Assembly (NCBI GenBank): GCA_022712895.1
Contig: JAFLJS010000015.1
Span: forward strand, 1 to 59,440
Reading direction: 5' to 3'
From: Desulfocapsa sp.
GTDB taxonomy: Bacteria > Desulfobacterota > Desulfobulbia > Desulfobulbales > Desulfocapsaceae
DNA length: 59,440 bases
Position 1 is the stretch's first letter, and the number at the start of each line of letters is the position of its first letter. Under the pieces are notes generated by a model. It made no database searches and had not been told where the DNA came from. It was given only the letters and a program-made list of their open reading frames with translations. Made by a program: the position numbers and the translations under genes. This document shows, piece by piece, positions 9,930 to 19,331 of this stretch.

Positions 9930-10985
9930 TTATTTCAACGTTGTAACAGCAGGCAACTCTACAAGTTTGGCTTCAAATTTCATCTTCATAGCCTCAGCAA
10001 TCCTTTTGGATGTGACTATATCGCCCTTTCTATCATGACCAATTTGTAGCTCAGATGGTCGTTTATGCTTCGAAACTTCAATGTTTACCCCGTCATGTTT
10101 TGCCCATATCATATATTCGCAATTAGAAATTTGCGAATCTGTACATATCATTTTCCCATTACGATCAACAATAATAGTGCCTATTGGAAAACTTTCACAC
10201 CTACTGAATACTGCCTTAACAGAACTCTCCAGATCCATCCCCCCCAATTCAACCAAAGCATGAATTGATGAAGCGAGCCCTTCATTAATAATTTCCTCAC
10301 CCCAGCCAGTACATGAAACTGCGACATGAGATCCGGCATAATTGCCAGCAGGCAGCCCCGAGTCCCCAACCCTACCCCGCCAGTTACCAGTCGTTCCCCC
10401 TGTCGATGTCATGGCTACCAAAGGTTGTCCTGGAGTAGAAATAACAACACCCACTGTACTGGTTTTTTTATGCTCCCGACCGGAGCTGTCACTTTCAAAA
10501 GTCTTCCGCCATTCTTCAAAACGCTCTTTCGTTGTAAATGGATAAAAACTAATTCCTATTTTATGCGCATAATCCGTGGCCCCTGCTCCTGAAAGAACAG
10601 AGTTATTGATTTTTCTTCGTTTAAGTAACTGAAGAACAACCTGACTAGGAAATTCAATAGAATTAATATTGATAACGCCAGCAAATTTCCTCAAGACATC
10701 CTGGTAGTCTCCAACCATAATTGAGGCAGAAAACCGGGCCATTCCATCCTGCTGAATCTTACCACCTTTTCCACCAGCATTAAAAAGGGGATTATTTTCT
10801 AACATCTTAACTATATGAGACGCCACCTCAACAACCGGTGCGTCTGTTTCGAGAAATTCGTATCCATCCCGAATAATCTGCACCAAAGCCATACGTTTAT
10901 TTTCAACTGTATCCCAATCGTCAAAAAGCTCATCGGAAAAGCCACCGTGTATACTGATGCTACCTTTCTGTTTATTTCTTATCAT
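9930..10985 (-). CDS. Ntn-hydrolase of the isoaspartyl peptidase/L-asparaginase (T2) family
   Basis: A 351-residue protein of the self-cleaving asparaginase group. Features seen: SIHGGFSD near the N-terminus (family IHGGAG), NPLFNAGGKGG, the likely autocatalytic nucleophile T177 in KTSTVGVVI, and STGGTTGNWRGRVGDSG, which matches the substrate-binding TGGMTNK...GRVGDSP region. These features allow autoproteolysis into alpha and beta chains, and hydrolysis of isoaspartyl dipeptides or N-glycosyl-asparagine. The GTVGAV motif is changed (STVGVV), and the C-terminal half is longer and more divergent than in the E. coli enzyme, so the substrate may differ. The start has no clear ribosome site. Repeat copy B begins 25 nt upstream. 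No partner gene is next to it. Confidence 0.75.
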   Translation of the reverse strand: MIRNKQKGSISIHGGFSDELFDDWDTVENKRMALVQIIRDGYEFLETDAPVVEVASHIVKMLENNPLFNAGGKGGKIQQDGMARFSASIMVGDYQDVLRKFAGVININSIEFPSQVVLQLLKRRKINNSVLSGAGATDYAHKIGISFYPFTTKERFEEWRKTFESDSSGREHKKTSTVGVVISTPGQPLVAMTSTGGTTGNWRGRVGDSGLPAGNYAGSHVAVSCTGWGEEIINEGLASSIHALVELGGMDLESSVKAVFSRCESFPIGTIIVDRNGKMICTDSQISNCEYMIWAKHDGVNIEVSKHKRPSELQIGHDRKGDIVTSKRIAEAMKMKFEAKLVELPAVTTLK

Positions 10986-11009
10986 ATTTTGGACTTTGTC
11001 ATTTTTGAG

Positions 11010-11172
11010 AAACTCGTTAAAACCCAGAACTTAGATGGTTAAGCAAAAAACTTCATCTTCGAGTCGCAAATATTCTCTATCATTTCGGCGTACTAAGGCA
11101 CGTTGCAATGACAATATATGTGCAGCAACGAAGGAGATGGAGAGTTTTCTCCCTAACTACGGGCATAAATAC
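11010..11172 (+). repeat. Long palindromic intergenic repeat, family 1, copy B
   Basis: Second copy, same orientation as copy A. It opens with AAACTCGTTAAAACCCAGAA (11010 onward), has the central CATTTCGGCGTACT / CACGTTGCAATG dyad near 11083-11110, then TGCAGCAACGAAGGAGATGG as in copy C, and ends with GGGCATAAATAC (11161..11172). The left half contains GGTTAAG followed by AAAAAACTTCAT, which pairs with GATGGAGAGTTTTCT on the right. It lies upstream of the isoaspartyl peptidase-like gene and could affect its transcription or mRNA stability. Confidence 0.8.
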
Positions 11173-11742
11173 GACACCATCATTTTTATCATAAAAAAAT
11201 ATTAGCCGTCATTCCAACCACGTGAGGCCACCCAGCCTATCACACTGATTTCATGTTATTTAACCCAATGAAACAGTTATTATCCTGCCATAGAGTGTTC
11301 TTTTACCCTCAAAAGATGCATCGTGAGAATGCCAAAGCCTCCTTCGATACGGTCTCTGATTCCTGACAAGATTCTTTTTGAGGTGAAAAAGGAGCTTCTA
11401 TGAGCAAAAACCGGGTGGCTTTCAGCATACTTTAACAATAAAACAGTTAGTTGCCTTGATTAGACCCTATTATTATATTGTTCACTATTGTTGTTCCTAC
11501 AAGCAATATTACCGACCAAGGTCATTTGGAAAACTGCCGTGCTTGGGATCGGCGGAATACCATTGTTATATGTATGTATCTCCAGCAAGTTGGCTATTTT
11601 TTTTAATGAGTATTGAGACTGTGCATATCTTTATTCTCGTGTTAAAATTGATGTGGCCATTTTAATTAATACTAAAATTTTAATTTTTATTGCACAATTT
11701 CAGATATTTTAGTTAATTTTATTAAAATTTATTGGGGACTCG
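11173..11742. other. AT-rich gap, no supported gene
   Basis: About 570 bp without a recognisable gene. A tiny pair of reading frames near 11329-11434 (24 codons starting MPKPPSIRS, overlapping by ATGA with an 11-codon frame preceded by AAAAAGGAG) has good translation signals but no recognisable product and is probably a decayed gene end. The last 100 bp before 11743 is very AT-rich and likely holds the promoter of the small TPR gene. Confidence 0.4.
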
Positions 11743-12084
11743 ATGAAAAGAAAATTTCTAGCTCTATTTTTGATGTTATTTTTAAAATCACCTGGTGTTG
11801 CTGGAGGCTTGCCAGCAAGTGAATTGTATAAATATGGAATGGCAGCATATAATAATAAGGAATACGGGCAAGCAATTATAGAATTTGAGGAAGCTCTTTA
11901 TGTAGATGAGGAGCATCTTGATTCTCTTAAACAACTATCTCGATCTTACTGTCGATTGGGGCAGTATTCAAAAGCTTTAACTTATGTACAGAAAGCGCAA
12001 AGAAAATTCCCGTTAGACCATGAAATTGATGAGATAATCAGCAAAATACATATGAAGCAAGCCATTAAAAAGGAGAATAGCTGA
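11743..12084 (+). CDS. Small secreted TPR protein
   Basis: A 113-residue protein with a signal peptide (MKRKFLALFLMLFLKSPGVAG, cleavage probably after VAG) and then about two TPR-like helix pairs: LYKYGMAAYNNKEYGQAIIEFEEAL and LKQLSRSYCRLGQYSKALTYVQKA. It is expected to be periplasmic and to act as a protein-binding adaptor; no partner is evident. A GGGGA ribosome site lies 6 nt before the ATG. The gene is clearly more AT-rich than the housekeeping genes on either side, in keeping with the accessory character of this region. It converges with the membrane protein gene at 12095. Confidence 0.7.
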   Translation: MKRKFLALFLMLFLKSPGVAGGLPASELYKYGMAAYNNKEYGQAIIEFEEALYVDEEHLDSLKQLSRSYCRLGQYSKALTYVQKAQRKFPLDHEIDEIISKIHMKQAIKKENS

Positions 12085-12094
12085 CTAAATCATC

Positions 12095-13282
12095 CTAATT
12101 ACTGTTGTTATATGAATTTATTAGTTTGCCTTCTTTTGAGTAAGTCTTCATAATTCCACTCAATTTTCCATTTCTATATTCTCCTTCTTGTATGATTTCT
12201 CCCTCTTTATATAATGAGATATAAGGGCCATTTTTTTGATTCTTATTATCTATACACCCGACAGTAAAATAAACTCCATATTGGATTTCTTTGAATCCTG
12301 AGATATCTTCATTCCAAACACTCTTGGAGGTAAAAGATGGACATTCTAGCTCTAATCCCCGGACAAGATCCAATGAGTAGCTATATGCTATTATGCGATT
12401 TTTCTTTTCCCGTGGTGTTTCTCCAACTCTACGTTTAGTCAGCCAAACATTGTTGCTTTGCATTTCATTTTTATTGTCTCTCGCCTTCTCCTTTTTAAAA
12501 AAATCTTTCGGTATTGAACTTCCTTGTTCATATTTCGTAACTTCATTTTTGGTGATTTCAAACAAATATGACGCAATATAGGACCCAATAATACCAACTA
12601 CTAGTGCTGTACAAATAGAAATTGTTAGTGAAATAATTGGTCGTTTTTTGACAAACGACAGTAAACGATAAAAAAGAGGCCTTTTAATTTTTTTGATTTC
12701 TGTTTGAACTTTCGAAATAATATCCGTTGAAACCCTATCTTTTTTTAATTCTTCGACGCATTCTGGACAAATTATTGGGTTGTCACACGATAGATGAATA
12801 TCAGTTTTAATACCATTCATATCAAATAGACAACCTCGTGTTTCATCATGAGTATGTCTGCTAGATTTCTCATTTGCCAATGGGATGTAGTTTCCATTTC
12901 TTTTGAAATGCAGTGTGTATGCGTAGAGCAAACGATAAATGAAATTTTCAAATGGTATGTTAAAAAACTGCAAAATTTCTGTTATTTCATGAGCTGTGAT
13001 TACTACTCGATTTTTTTTAAGGCGACGTGAATACCAATTCTTTTGAAGAGGTACATTTACTATTGCAATGAGAAAATCACCTGAAAAAGATTGAGGTAAA
13101 GCTGCTTCCAAATTTTCATCAGAGAAGCCCCAATTAGCTTCATCGGACTGTGAATTTAGAGAAAAGTTTTCAACTTCACCGACAATTGAAAAAACGGTAG
13201 AATTCCAAGTTGAAAATTTACTTTTATCAAACTCTGGAGGAGGGTGGCCTACCGTGACCAAAGTGATTTTAGTTGTGTCCAT
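12095..13282 (-). CDS. Unrecognised single-pass membrane protein with C-terminal MORN-like segment
   Basis: I do not recognise the family. Of 395 residues, about the first 180 look like a soluble cytoplasmic domain containing ITAHEITEIL and, near residue 147, THDETRGCLFDMNG followed by a CPEC pair, a pattern suggesting a metal site (His/Asp/Cys). A single membrane helix (PIISLTISICTALVVGIIGS) follows a KKIKRP basic stretch. The C-terminal part would be outside and ends with NGPYISLYKEGEIIQEGEYRNGKLSG-type repeats like MORN or YwqK-family repeats. The gene is AT-rich and is separated from the DUF3800 gene upstream by 98 nt on the same strand, so the pair may be co-expressed. A role in defence or stress sensing is only a guess from the neighbourhood. 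Confidence 0.6.
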   Translation of the reverse strand: MDTTKITLVTVGHPPPEFDKSKFSTWNSTVFSIVGEVENFSLNSQSDEANWGFSDENLEAALPQSFSGDFLIAIVNVPLQKNWYSRRLKKNRVVITAHEITEILQFFNIPFENFIYRLLYAYTLHFKRNGNYIPLANEKSSRHTHDETRGCLFDMNGIKTDIHLSCDNPIICPECVEELKKDRVSTDIISKVQTEIKKIKRPLFYRLLSFVKKRPIISLTISICTALVVGIIGSYIASYLFEITKNEVTKYEQGSSIPKDFFKKEKARDNKNEMQSNNVWLTKRRVGETPREKKNRIIAYSYSLDLVRGLELECPSFTSKSVWNEDISGFKEIQYGVYFTVGCIDNKNQKNGPYISLYKEGEIIQEGEYRNGKLSGIMKTYSKEGKLINSYNNSN

Positions 13283-13380
13283 TTTTTATTAATATAGCGG
13301 TCGGTATAAGGGCGCAGCAATAAAACTTGGCTTATCTATGAGTTTGCCAGCAAGTCCCTCTTGATACCTTTGTTATAAAA

Positions 13381-14538
13381 TTATTGTAGATTTACTATTT
13401 CAATTAGTTCGGGAAACATTTTTTTGTTCACAATTTCAAATTCCCCTTTACTCGCAAGTAACAGATGTTTTCTTGCAATGTTAAGTCTTTGAAGAGATGG
13501 TAAAATCTGATTATTCACTTTGCTTACATAATCATAAATATCTTTAACTGTATAGGGGATTTTATACCCTTTTCCACTACTAGCTATGATAACGCCCTCA
13601 TCACGGATCTTCGCAATAATTTTTGTTTTAAAAACATGATCGCTTATTGGTGTGTTTGTAAAGTTGAAAGAGTCTAAATGTGATATGATTTTTGCGGCCG
13701 GCACATATTTAACTGGATTTACGACATTATATTGATATAAGAGATATTTGAGAGTCTCTACTTGAAGTTTTGTTTCAATTTCATTTTCATGCTTTTCGAT
13801 GAATATCTTTGCGAGATTAACTCCTTGTTCTCTAGCAATAAAATCATTCTTTTCATTTGGATCAATGTTAAAAAATTTGCTTCTCAGCCTTAGTGAAGGG
13901 GGCCATTGCTCTATAAGTATAGTTTTAGCTGAAAATAAATTTATCAAATCTACGTTGTCTTTTCCAGAGTAACAGCGTGACAGAGTACCAGCAAACAAGT
14001 CAGCCACTTGAACTAGCGGTGTATCTTTACTTGAGACGAATTGAAAGGATGATTGTTCAAACAAAATAGGTGAATGATGTGTTTTTATATATTTTGCAAA
14101 ACTCTCCATAAATTCAGACCTTCCATGTTCATCTGCCTTTACATGAAGCTCATTGAAACTTTTATATAATGGACTGTAAAGTCGACCATTTAAGAATTTT
14201 AAAAATGATTTTTTATACTGCAAACCACTATCCAGAAAAATAGCTTTTTTATCTACAACTAGTGCATATAATTTAAAATCAATTTTGGCAGTAAGAGATT
14301 TGATAATTACTTCTCTTCTACCAGTCTTTTTAATTCTATTTGATTTTAATTCTCCGGATTGGCAATATTTTTCTATTATTAATTTGGTCTGTTGTTCTAT
14401 TTCTTCTAAATGTTTGGAATTCACGATAATAGCAGAAAGCACGAAGAGTTCACTAACACCTTCCTTGGTAATGTCGAGACTTGGATCACCGGATTCATCT
14501 ACAAAAACATGCTGTGATTTTGTTGTCAGTAGCATCAT
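13381..14538 (-). CDS. DUF3800 domain protein
   Basis: The N-terminal 230 residues match the DUF3800 pattern, a predicted RNase H-like fold often found in phage-defence or mobile regions: QHVFVDESGDPSLD at the start (acidic residues of the FxDExG strand) and LVQVADLFAGTLSR later (family QxADxxAG). The remaining 150 residues (from KYLLYQYNVVNPVKYVPAAK) are helical and contain a winged-helix-like stretch around IIAKIRDEGVIIASSGKGYKIPYT, so a DNA-binding C-terminal half is possible. Two adjacent ATGs (14538, 14535) could start it. It is AT-rich and lies upstream of the membrane protein at 12095. Nuclease activity is inferred from the fold, not shown. Confidence 0.75.
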   Translation of the reverse strand: MMLLTTKSQHVFVDESGDPSLDITKEGVSELFVLSAIIVNSKHLEEIEQQTKLIIEKYCQSGELKSNRIKKTGRREVIIKSLTAKIDFKLYALVVDKKAIFLDSGLQYKKSFLKFLNGRLYSPLYKSFNELHVKADEHGRSEFMESFAKYIKTHHSPILFEQSSFQFVSSKDTPLVQVADLFAGTLSRCYSGKDNVDLINLFSAKTILIEQWPPSLRLRSKFFNIDPNEKNDFIAREQGVNLAKIFIEKHENEIETKLQVETLKYLLYQYNVVNPVKYVPAAKIISHLDSFNFTNTPISDHVFKTKIIAKIRDEGVIIASSGKGYKIPYTVKDIYDYVSKVNNQILPSLQRLNIARKHLLLASKGEFEIVNKKMFPELIEIVNLQ

Positions 14539-15335
14539 TCCATCTCATTTATAACAAGTTATTATCCGTTCTCCTGATATCAATCATGTCAAAGCCGATT
14601 TGACAATGATTTCTCGACTATGACATGCTGCTTCTAACCTGATATCATTCACTAACCTATGATATCCAGAAACAGGATGCCAGCACACGATTCAAAATCC
14701 AGCCAATTTCATTAAAATGATATACAACCTTTGTCGACTGACAAGGCTTACCGCAACGGCATCAACACTATTATGCCAAATGGCTACGTTATTATATTGA
14801 TTTTGCTATAAATACGGATTTCCTGGTCATGAAACACGCTCTCTACCCACTTTTATAGAAACGTTTAAAGTAAAAAAATCCGGCATATCATGCAGTCAGT
14901 CTGTTTCAGACAATGGCAGTTGAGTCTACAGAAAATAAACCTCTGGTTAAACCCACCAAAGCTGATCAATTAGGGCCTGTATCCCAGAACACCCATAATA
15001 AAAAAAACGTGTTAAATCAAGAAGATTAAAAAAATCCCTCTGTGCATCGAGCCGAATATTCAGGCCCACTATCTCGTAAACGACCCGAAACGGATGACGC
15101 AGGCAGGACTGAAGTATTCGATGAGCTCAAAAGAACCATTAAGATGCGTTTTTACGCTGGCTCGCGGTGGAGCAGAATATGGCTGCATCCAGCTCAAACC
15201 AGGAATTCAATACTCTTTTGTTTTTAATCCGTAACGTGTTCAGGAAGGAGTTTGTTCAGGTTGTGACCTGCGCATTTTCAATTGCAATTAAGACTAATGA
15301 ACAACTACATCGTATAAGGACGTTGTGTGTTCTCT
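14539..15335. other. Gene-free stretch
   Basis: Roughly 800 bp without a supportable gene, RNA or transposon end. Reading frames here are short and lack ribosome sites. A few short direct repeats of the type CTGATATCA occur near 14574-14665. It marks the right border of the AT-rich accessory stretch; base composition rises again toward the sortase genes. Confidence 0.4.
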
Positions 15336-15908
15336 TTAACCAGACGTTCGATCTGCAAAAACAACGTACCTGAATGTTGTCCCCGGATTCAGTGCATTAA
15401 AGGGATAGCATGTGATAAGCGTCAGTACTGCGCTATCTGCCTCCTGCAAATACAACTTGTCTGCCTTTCTGGTTAACATTTCATTTACCTGATACTTATG
15501 GATACTGCCATCTACAATCTGTAGACTGAGAACGTCGTTTTCAGTCAGATTTTGTAAAAAACTGAAGCTGGTATCGCGATGTCCTGACAAAATACAATTT
15601 CCAGCTCGCCCGGAAATATCACTGACAGGCAGATGACCAGGTCCAAAGGCCAGCACTTCCCCACTTTCTCCTTCGAGCACAATAAGGTCAATTCCCAGTC
15701 GGTCCATGCGCAACCGGGCAACAGGCCAAGTATCTGCCCAGGGCCAAGGTTTTGTTACTTGTCCCGTTTGCAATGTTTCCTCCCAGGCATGCTGCAATAA
15801 CACTTGGGCAAGAACCGCCTTTGCCTTGATCCAGCAACCGTCAGACAGGAGAAAACTGCCGGCAACCAGCAGGACAAAAGCGGTTATGCGCAAAAAAGTC
15901 ATTTTCAT
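15336..15908 (-). CDS. Dedicated sortase (marine proteobacterial type)
   Basis: A 190-residue sortase anchored by one N-terminal membrane helix (MKMTFLRITAFVLLVAGSFLL). The catalytic triad is in place: H110 in LSGHRDTSF, C167 in TLITCYPF and R180 in TTFRYVVF. It would cut a C-terminal sorting signal on an inner-membrane or periplasmic target. The start chosen (15908) overlaps the stop of the target gene by ATGA and has AGGAGAGG upstream; the frame is open further but only inside the target gene. Pairing of one sortase with one VIT/VWA target is the hallmark of the proteobacterial dedicated sortase system. The matching two-component regulators are encoded at 39.8-42.6 kb. Confidence 0.9.
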   Translation of the reverse strand: MKMTFLRITAFVLLVAGSFLLSDGCWIKAKAVLAQVLLQHAWEETLQTGQVTKPWPWADTWPVARLRMDRLGIDLIVLEGESGEVLAFGPGHLPVSDISGRAGNCILSGHRDTSFSFLQNLTENDVLSLQIVDGSIHKYQVNEMLTRKADKLYLQEADSAVLTLITCYPFNALNPGTTFRYVVFADRTSG

Positions 15909-18013
15909 ACCATGCCTCTCCTGGTTCTTCGGAGCAGAAACAGACCAAGCAAAAGTAACAATACCCCCATAACAATCTGTAACTGGGCAGGTGTTGCAGC
16001 TCTGGCGCTTCCGGCAAAAACCGTATTGGTCTGCCACCCTGCCGGTGGATTTGTCTTCATGGCCGTTTGCTGCAACTTTTTGTCCACCGGACGTGAAATC
16101 TGTTGCTCAACAGCGACAAGACTTGTGTATTTTGACAGCAGGTGATGCGTAAGAGCTGTAGACAATACCTGTGCTCTTATTTCTTCCTCTGCCACACCCC
16201 GGGCCCGACCGTCCATTATCGTTCTAATTTTCTTTCTGGCCCAAAGAGATGCAATCCCCGGCCGCATAGCACCATTTTCAGTACTGATATTCTGCTGCCA
16301 CAATCTTCCATTTACCACACCACTCACCTGCAATTCAGAACCACTTTCTTCAGCCTTCACTGAGATTAGCAGTGGTTCTCCCTGGTACAAATCCGGGATG
16401 GGATCAGGATAATATTCCATTTTCCCGCCACTTGTACTCCTCAATCTGATATTAGTGATAGCTCGGTGTTCCAGTTTGTTAAAGAGCAACGTCATCTTTT
16501 CCTGCACTTCACTTACTTTACCAATATAGGTAAAACTTCCCCGACCAATGGTGGCAGCCCGCGACATAAAAAATGAATTTGGTGCAGAACCAATCCCCAC
16601 GGTAAATAATCTGGAATCACCAAGCCGTGACTCTATCATCGCAAATAGTTCCCTTTCGTTCGCCACACTTCCATCGGTAAGAAATATAACCTGACGAATA
16701 CGCTCATGGTTGTTTTTTCCATCAAGAGCAAGGTCAAGGGCCGATGCGATCTCTGTCCCGCCATTGGCATGTAAGCCACTGACAAATCTGATCGCCTTTT
16801 TTCGATGCTGGCTGTCCCCTTTTTCTGCATTTTTAAACAATTTTGAGGCAGTAGAGTTAAATTCAATTATATTAAACCTATCCTGTTCTGAGAGTCTTGA
16901 AATGGCAAGGATTAACGCTTCCCGCGCCTGAACGATAGAAGCCCCCGCCATGGAACCTGAGGTGTCCAGCACAAAAATTAACTCTCTTGCGGGGGCGACG
17001 CTTCCAGCATCCAAGCTGGGTGGAGTCAACATAAGGAGCTGATATTCATTATGGTCACGCTGCTCAACAAAGAGTGCCGCCTGAGGATTTTGTTGCGCCT
17101 CAGCTTCCCATTCGAGAACAAAATCCCGATCCGCTTTCACCTCTCCGTTAAAACGGATCAGTTGAGTCTTTTCTGTTCCCCTATCAACCGTGATCCCATG
17201 ATAAAGGCTTGTAAGACGAGCCACAGGGAAACCCGCTACCAGCTCAAGCATCAGGCGAACAGGATTAATTTTCGTTCCCTGTACTGTTAGCACTGGAGGG
17301 GTGATCCGGGATGCATCCGGGACTTTATCCGTATCAACAGACCAGCCGCTCCCGGTAAACTGAACTTTTTCTCCGTCCCCTGTAATCCCAATTGCTTTTC
17401 CGGGAATATAGCGTGGAGTCACCACCATGGGAAAACGCAAAGAAAATACACCATCTGTCAAAGCCACAACCTGTCCGAAAGCAATTTCCACCTCTACCTC
17501 CTCACCCGGTGCAATATTGGCCACAGCCATGGTGAAAATATTGGGTCGCTCCTGGGCCAGCAAAGAAGCTCTCTTCCCCTGAGACTTGGCTCTTTCGTAC
17601 ACTTTTTTGGCTTCTTCTTTTTCTTTTACCTCACCCACAATTACCCGTTCACCAATCTTCATCCGTAAGGTATCCACAGCAGACTCTGCAGGTAACGGAA
17701 ATACATAGATCGCCTCCTGCCAACTATCTGTGTCATTTACAAAACGTTGATTAAGAACGGTTCTGGCGACCATTCCACTTACATATATTTCAACATCCTG
17801 AGACAGGTGTGGAGCTGGAATAAAGTTTCCGTTTCCATTTGCATCCCTAAGAAGCAACTCCCCTTGCCGAACTTCCAATGGAGAAACAGCCGCATACCCA
17901 TCCACCACCAGCGCCAGAAAGATAAAAAACAGTAAAAATCCTATATAAAGGACCAAAAGTGCATTCCCAGGATCCAGAGTAATTTTGTTATTCTTTTCGT
18001 GCTTTTTCGCCAT
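15905..18013 (-). CDS. Sortase target protein with VIT and VWA domains
   Basis: A 702-residue exported protein. After an N-terminal hydrophobic helix (LVLYIGFLLFFIFLALVVDGYA) comes a VIT domain (YVSGMVARTVLNQRFVND through the MRMKIG-like EKEEAKKVYERAKSQGKRASLL stretch) and a VWA domain with the metal-ion site FVLDTSGSMAG. It ends with a hydrophobic helix and RRTRRGMV, a sorting-type tail. The expected LP-x-T-like signal is not seen; SARAATPAQL stands at that place, keeping only the ATPA part of the usual consensus. Start at 18013 is preferred over 18034 because GGAG lies 6 nt upstream. It overlaps the sortase gene by 4 nt. By family it is the 'marine proteobacterial sortase target protein'; its biological role is unknown. 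Confidence 0.88.
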   Translation of the reverse strand: MAKKHEKNNKITLDPGNALLVLYIGFLLFFIFLALVVDGYAAVSPLEVRQGELLLRDANGNGNFIPAPHLSQDVEIYVSGMVARTVLNQRFVNDTDSWQEAIYVFPLPAESAVDTLRMKIGERVIVGEVKEKEEAKKVYERAKSQGKRASLLAQERPNIFTMAVANIAPGEEVEVEIAFGQVVALTDGVFSLRFPMVVTPRYIPGKAIGITGDGEKVQFTGSGWSVDTDKVPDASRITPPVLTVQGTKINPVRLMLELVAGFPVARLTSLYHGITVDRGTEKTQLIRFNGEVKADRDFVLEWEAEAQQNPQAALFVEQRDHNEYQLLMLTPPSLDAGSVAPARELIFVLDTSGSMAGASIVQAREALILAISRLSEQDRFNIIEFNSTASKLFKNAEKGDSQHRKKAIRFVSGLHANGGTEIASALDLALDGKNNHERIRQVIFLTDGSVANERELFAMIESRLGDSRLFTVGIGSAPNSFFMSRAATIGRGSFTYIGKVSEVQEKMTLLFNKLEHRAITNIRLRSTSGGKMEYYPDPIPDLYQGEPLLISVKAEESGSELQVSGVVNGRLWQQNISTENGAMRPGIASLWARKKIRTIMDGRARGVAEEEIRAQVLSTALTHHLLSKYTSLVAVEQQISRPVDKKLQQTAMKTNPPAGWQTNTVFAGSARAATPAQLQIVMGVLLLLLGLFLLRRTRRGMV

Positions 18014-18242
18014 TATTTTCTCCATGTTGTGCATTGCTTTCTGCTAATTTCTCTTCCATAAATCAAGTAAACAGCATGACAATGACAAAACAGCGAAGCA
18101 ATTATGACAATACAGATGCCAATGATGATCAATTATGATGACAGCCTTCTGCTCCATGGAAAGTATTGCTTTCTGCGGAAGCCATTTCCAATTTATGAAG
18201 GATTTATGCTACTATTACAACAAGCTTTAAAATACCTTTCAA

Positions 18243-19331
18243 ATGACACAATGGATGTACAGAGGGCAATGTATGAGTGATGTAAAAGATATCGATGACG
18301 CAGACAATCCTGAACTTAACGAGGATGCAATTAAAGATAAGGAGAGTGAGGCGAAAATAGCATCAGAAAACAATACTGACCCAAAAGGTAACAATGAAAA
18401 GTTCCAAGATGATGCGCCAGAAAATCTTGATAAAATAGAAGAAGATATCGAAGCAGAAGATGAAAGTGAAGAGACAAGAGCAAAAAGCGAAGATAAAAAC
18501 AAATTATCCAATATCCTCAAATGGACAGGAATCGTCTCACTCCCTCTGATAGCAACGGCCCTCCTTCTCTTCCTGAAACCTTCTATTATAAGCAATCTCT
18601 TCAACACAACAGAGTTGCAGGTTTTCACGCCTAAAACGGCAGCGATTCAATGGACGGCTGAAGAGCTGGAAATGATCAATGTCGTAGGACAAACCTTAAC
18701 TGAAACAGAAAAGATCTGGAATACTATCTTCACCCGAAAAGGTGGCTTCTATAAACAACCGGATTTTACAATCTTTACAGGTAGAATCCGTTCAACCTGT
18801 GTAGATAAGCAAAAGAATGAACTGACCATCGGGCAGTCCTCCTTGGGCACATTTTATTGCCCGGCTGAAAAACGTATATATATTGATCTCTCCCTCCACC
18901 TGGATCTAAAAAACAGACTAGATATCCCGGGAGACTTTGCACAAGGATATATTGTCGCCCATGAAATAGGGCACCATGTACAAAATCTGGCAGGAATCAG
19001 TGAACAGATACCCGTCGCACGCTTGCGACTCAATGACAAAGAGTTTGATAGGGTTTCACAACGCCTGGAATTACAAGCCGATTGTTTTGCTGGCATCTGG
19101 GCCAGGCTTGCGGCTGAGCCGCAGTACAATGTCAGGCAGGATGAATTTGCAGATGCTCTGGATGCGGTTACTCACTACTCACGAAAACATCTAAAGCAGA
19201 AAAAGAATAACGACATTATGCCAGATCCATTCACACATGGTTCCTCACGATTACGTCTCCACTGGTTCACCATCGGGTATGACAAAGGAACCTTTGATGC
19301 CTGCAACACGTTTACGATCATGGAACTATAA
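18243..19331 (+). CDS. Neutral zinc metallopeptidase (YpfJ family)
   Basis: The metallopeptidase core is plain: HEIGHH at residues 240-245, the third ligand region ELQADCFAG (E276), and the C-terminal THGSSRLRLHWF...CNTF block typical of YpfJ. One membrane helix (residues about 93-112) precedes the catalytic part, which would face the periplasm. Unlike E. coli YpfJ, residues 15-88 are a strongly acidic, disordered-looking linker. The N-terminus WMYRGQCMSDVKDIDD resembles the family start (MRW-GRR-SDNVEDRR), which favours the ATG at 18243 or 18255; the ATG at 18273 has a better ribosome site (AGAGGG). It is divergent from the sortase target gene across 230 bp. Its function is unknown in the whole family. 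Confidence 0.85.
   Translation: MTQWMYRGQCMSDVKDIDDADNPELNEDAIKDKESEAKIASENNTDPKGNNEKFQDDAPENLDKIEEDIEAEDESEETRAKSEDKNKLSNILKWTGIVSLPLIATALLLFLKPSIISNLFNTTELQVFTPKTAAIQWTAEELEMINVVGQTLTETEKIWNTIFTRKGGFYKQPDFTIFTGRIRSTCVDKQKNELTIGQSSLGTFYCPAEKRIYIDLSLHLDLKNRLDIPGDFAQGYIVAHEIGHHVQNLAGISEQIPVARLRLNDKEFDRVSQRLELQADCFAGIWARLAAEPQYNVRQDEFADALDAVTHYSRKHLKQKKNNDIMPDPFTHGSSRLRLHWFTIGYDKGTFDACNTFTIMEL

Noticed and set aside
11456-11665. A 69-codon frame in the AT-rich gap
   Set aside because: Lacks a ribosome site and has no recognisable features beyond hydrophobic runs expected from AT-rich DNA.
15042-15227. A 61-codon frame before the sortase
   Set aside because: No ribosome site, no family, low hydrophobic/charged pattern of a real protein; could be a remnant at most.
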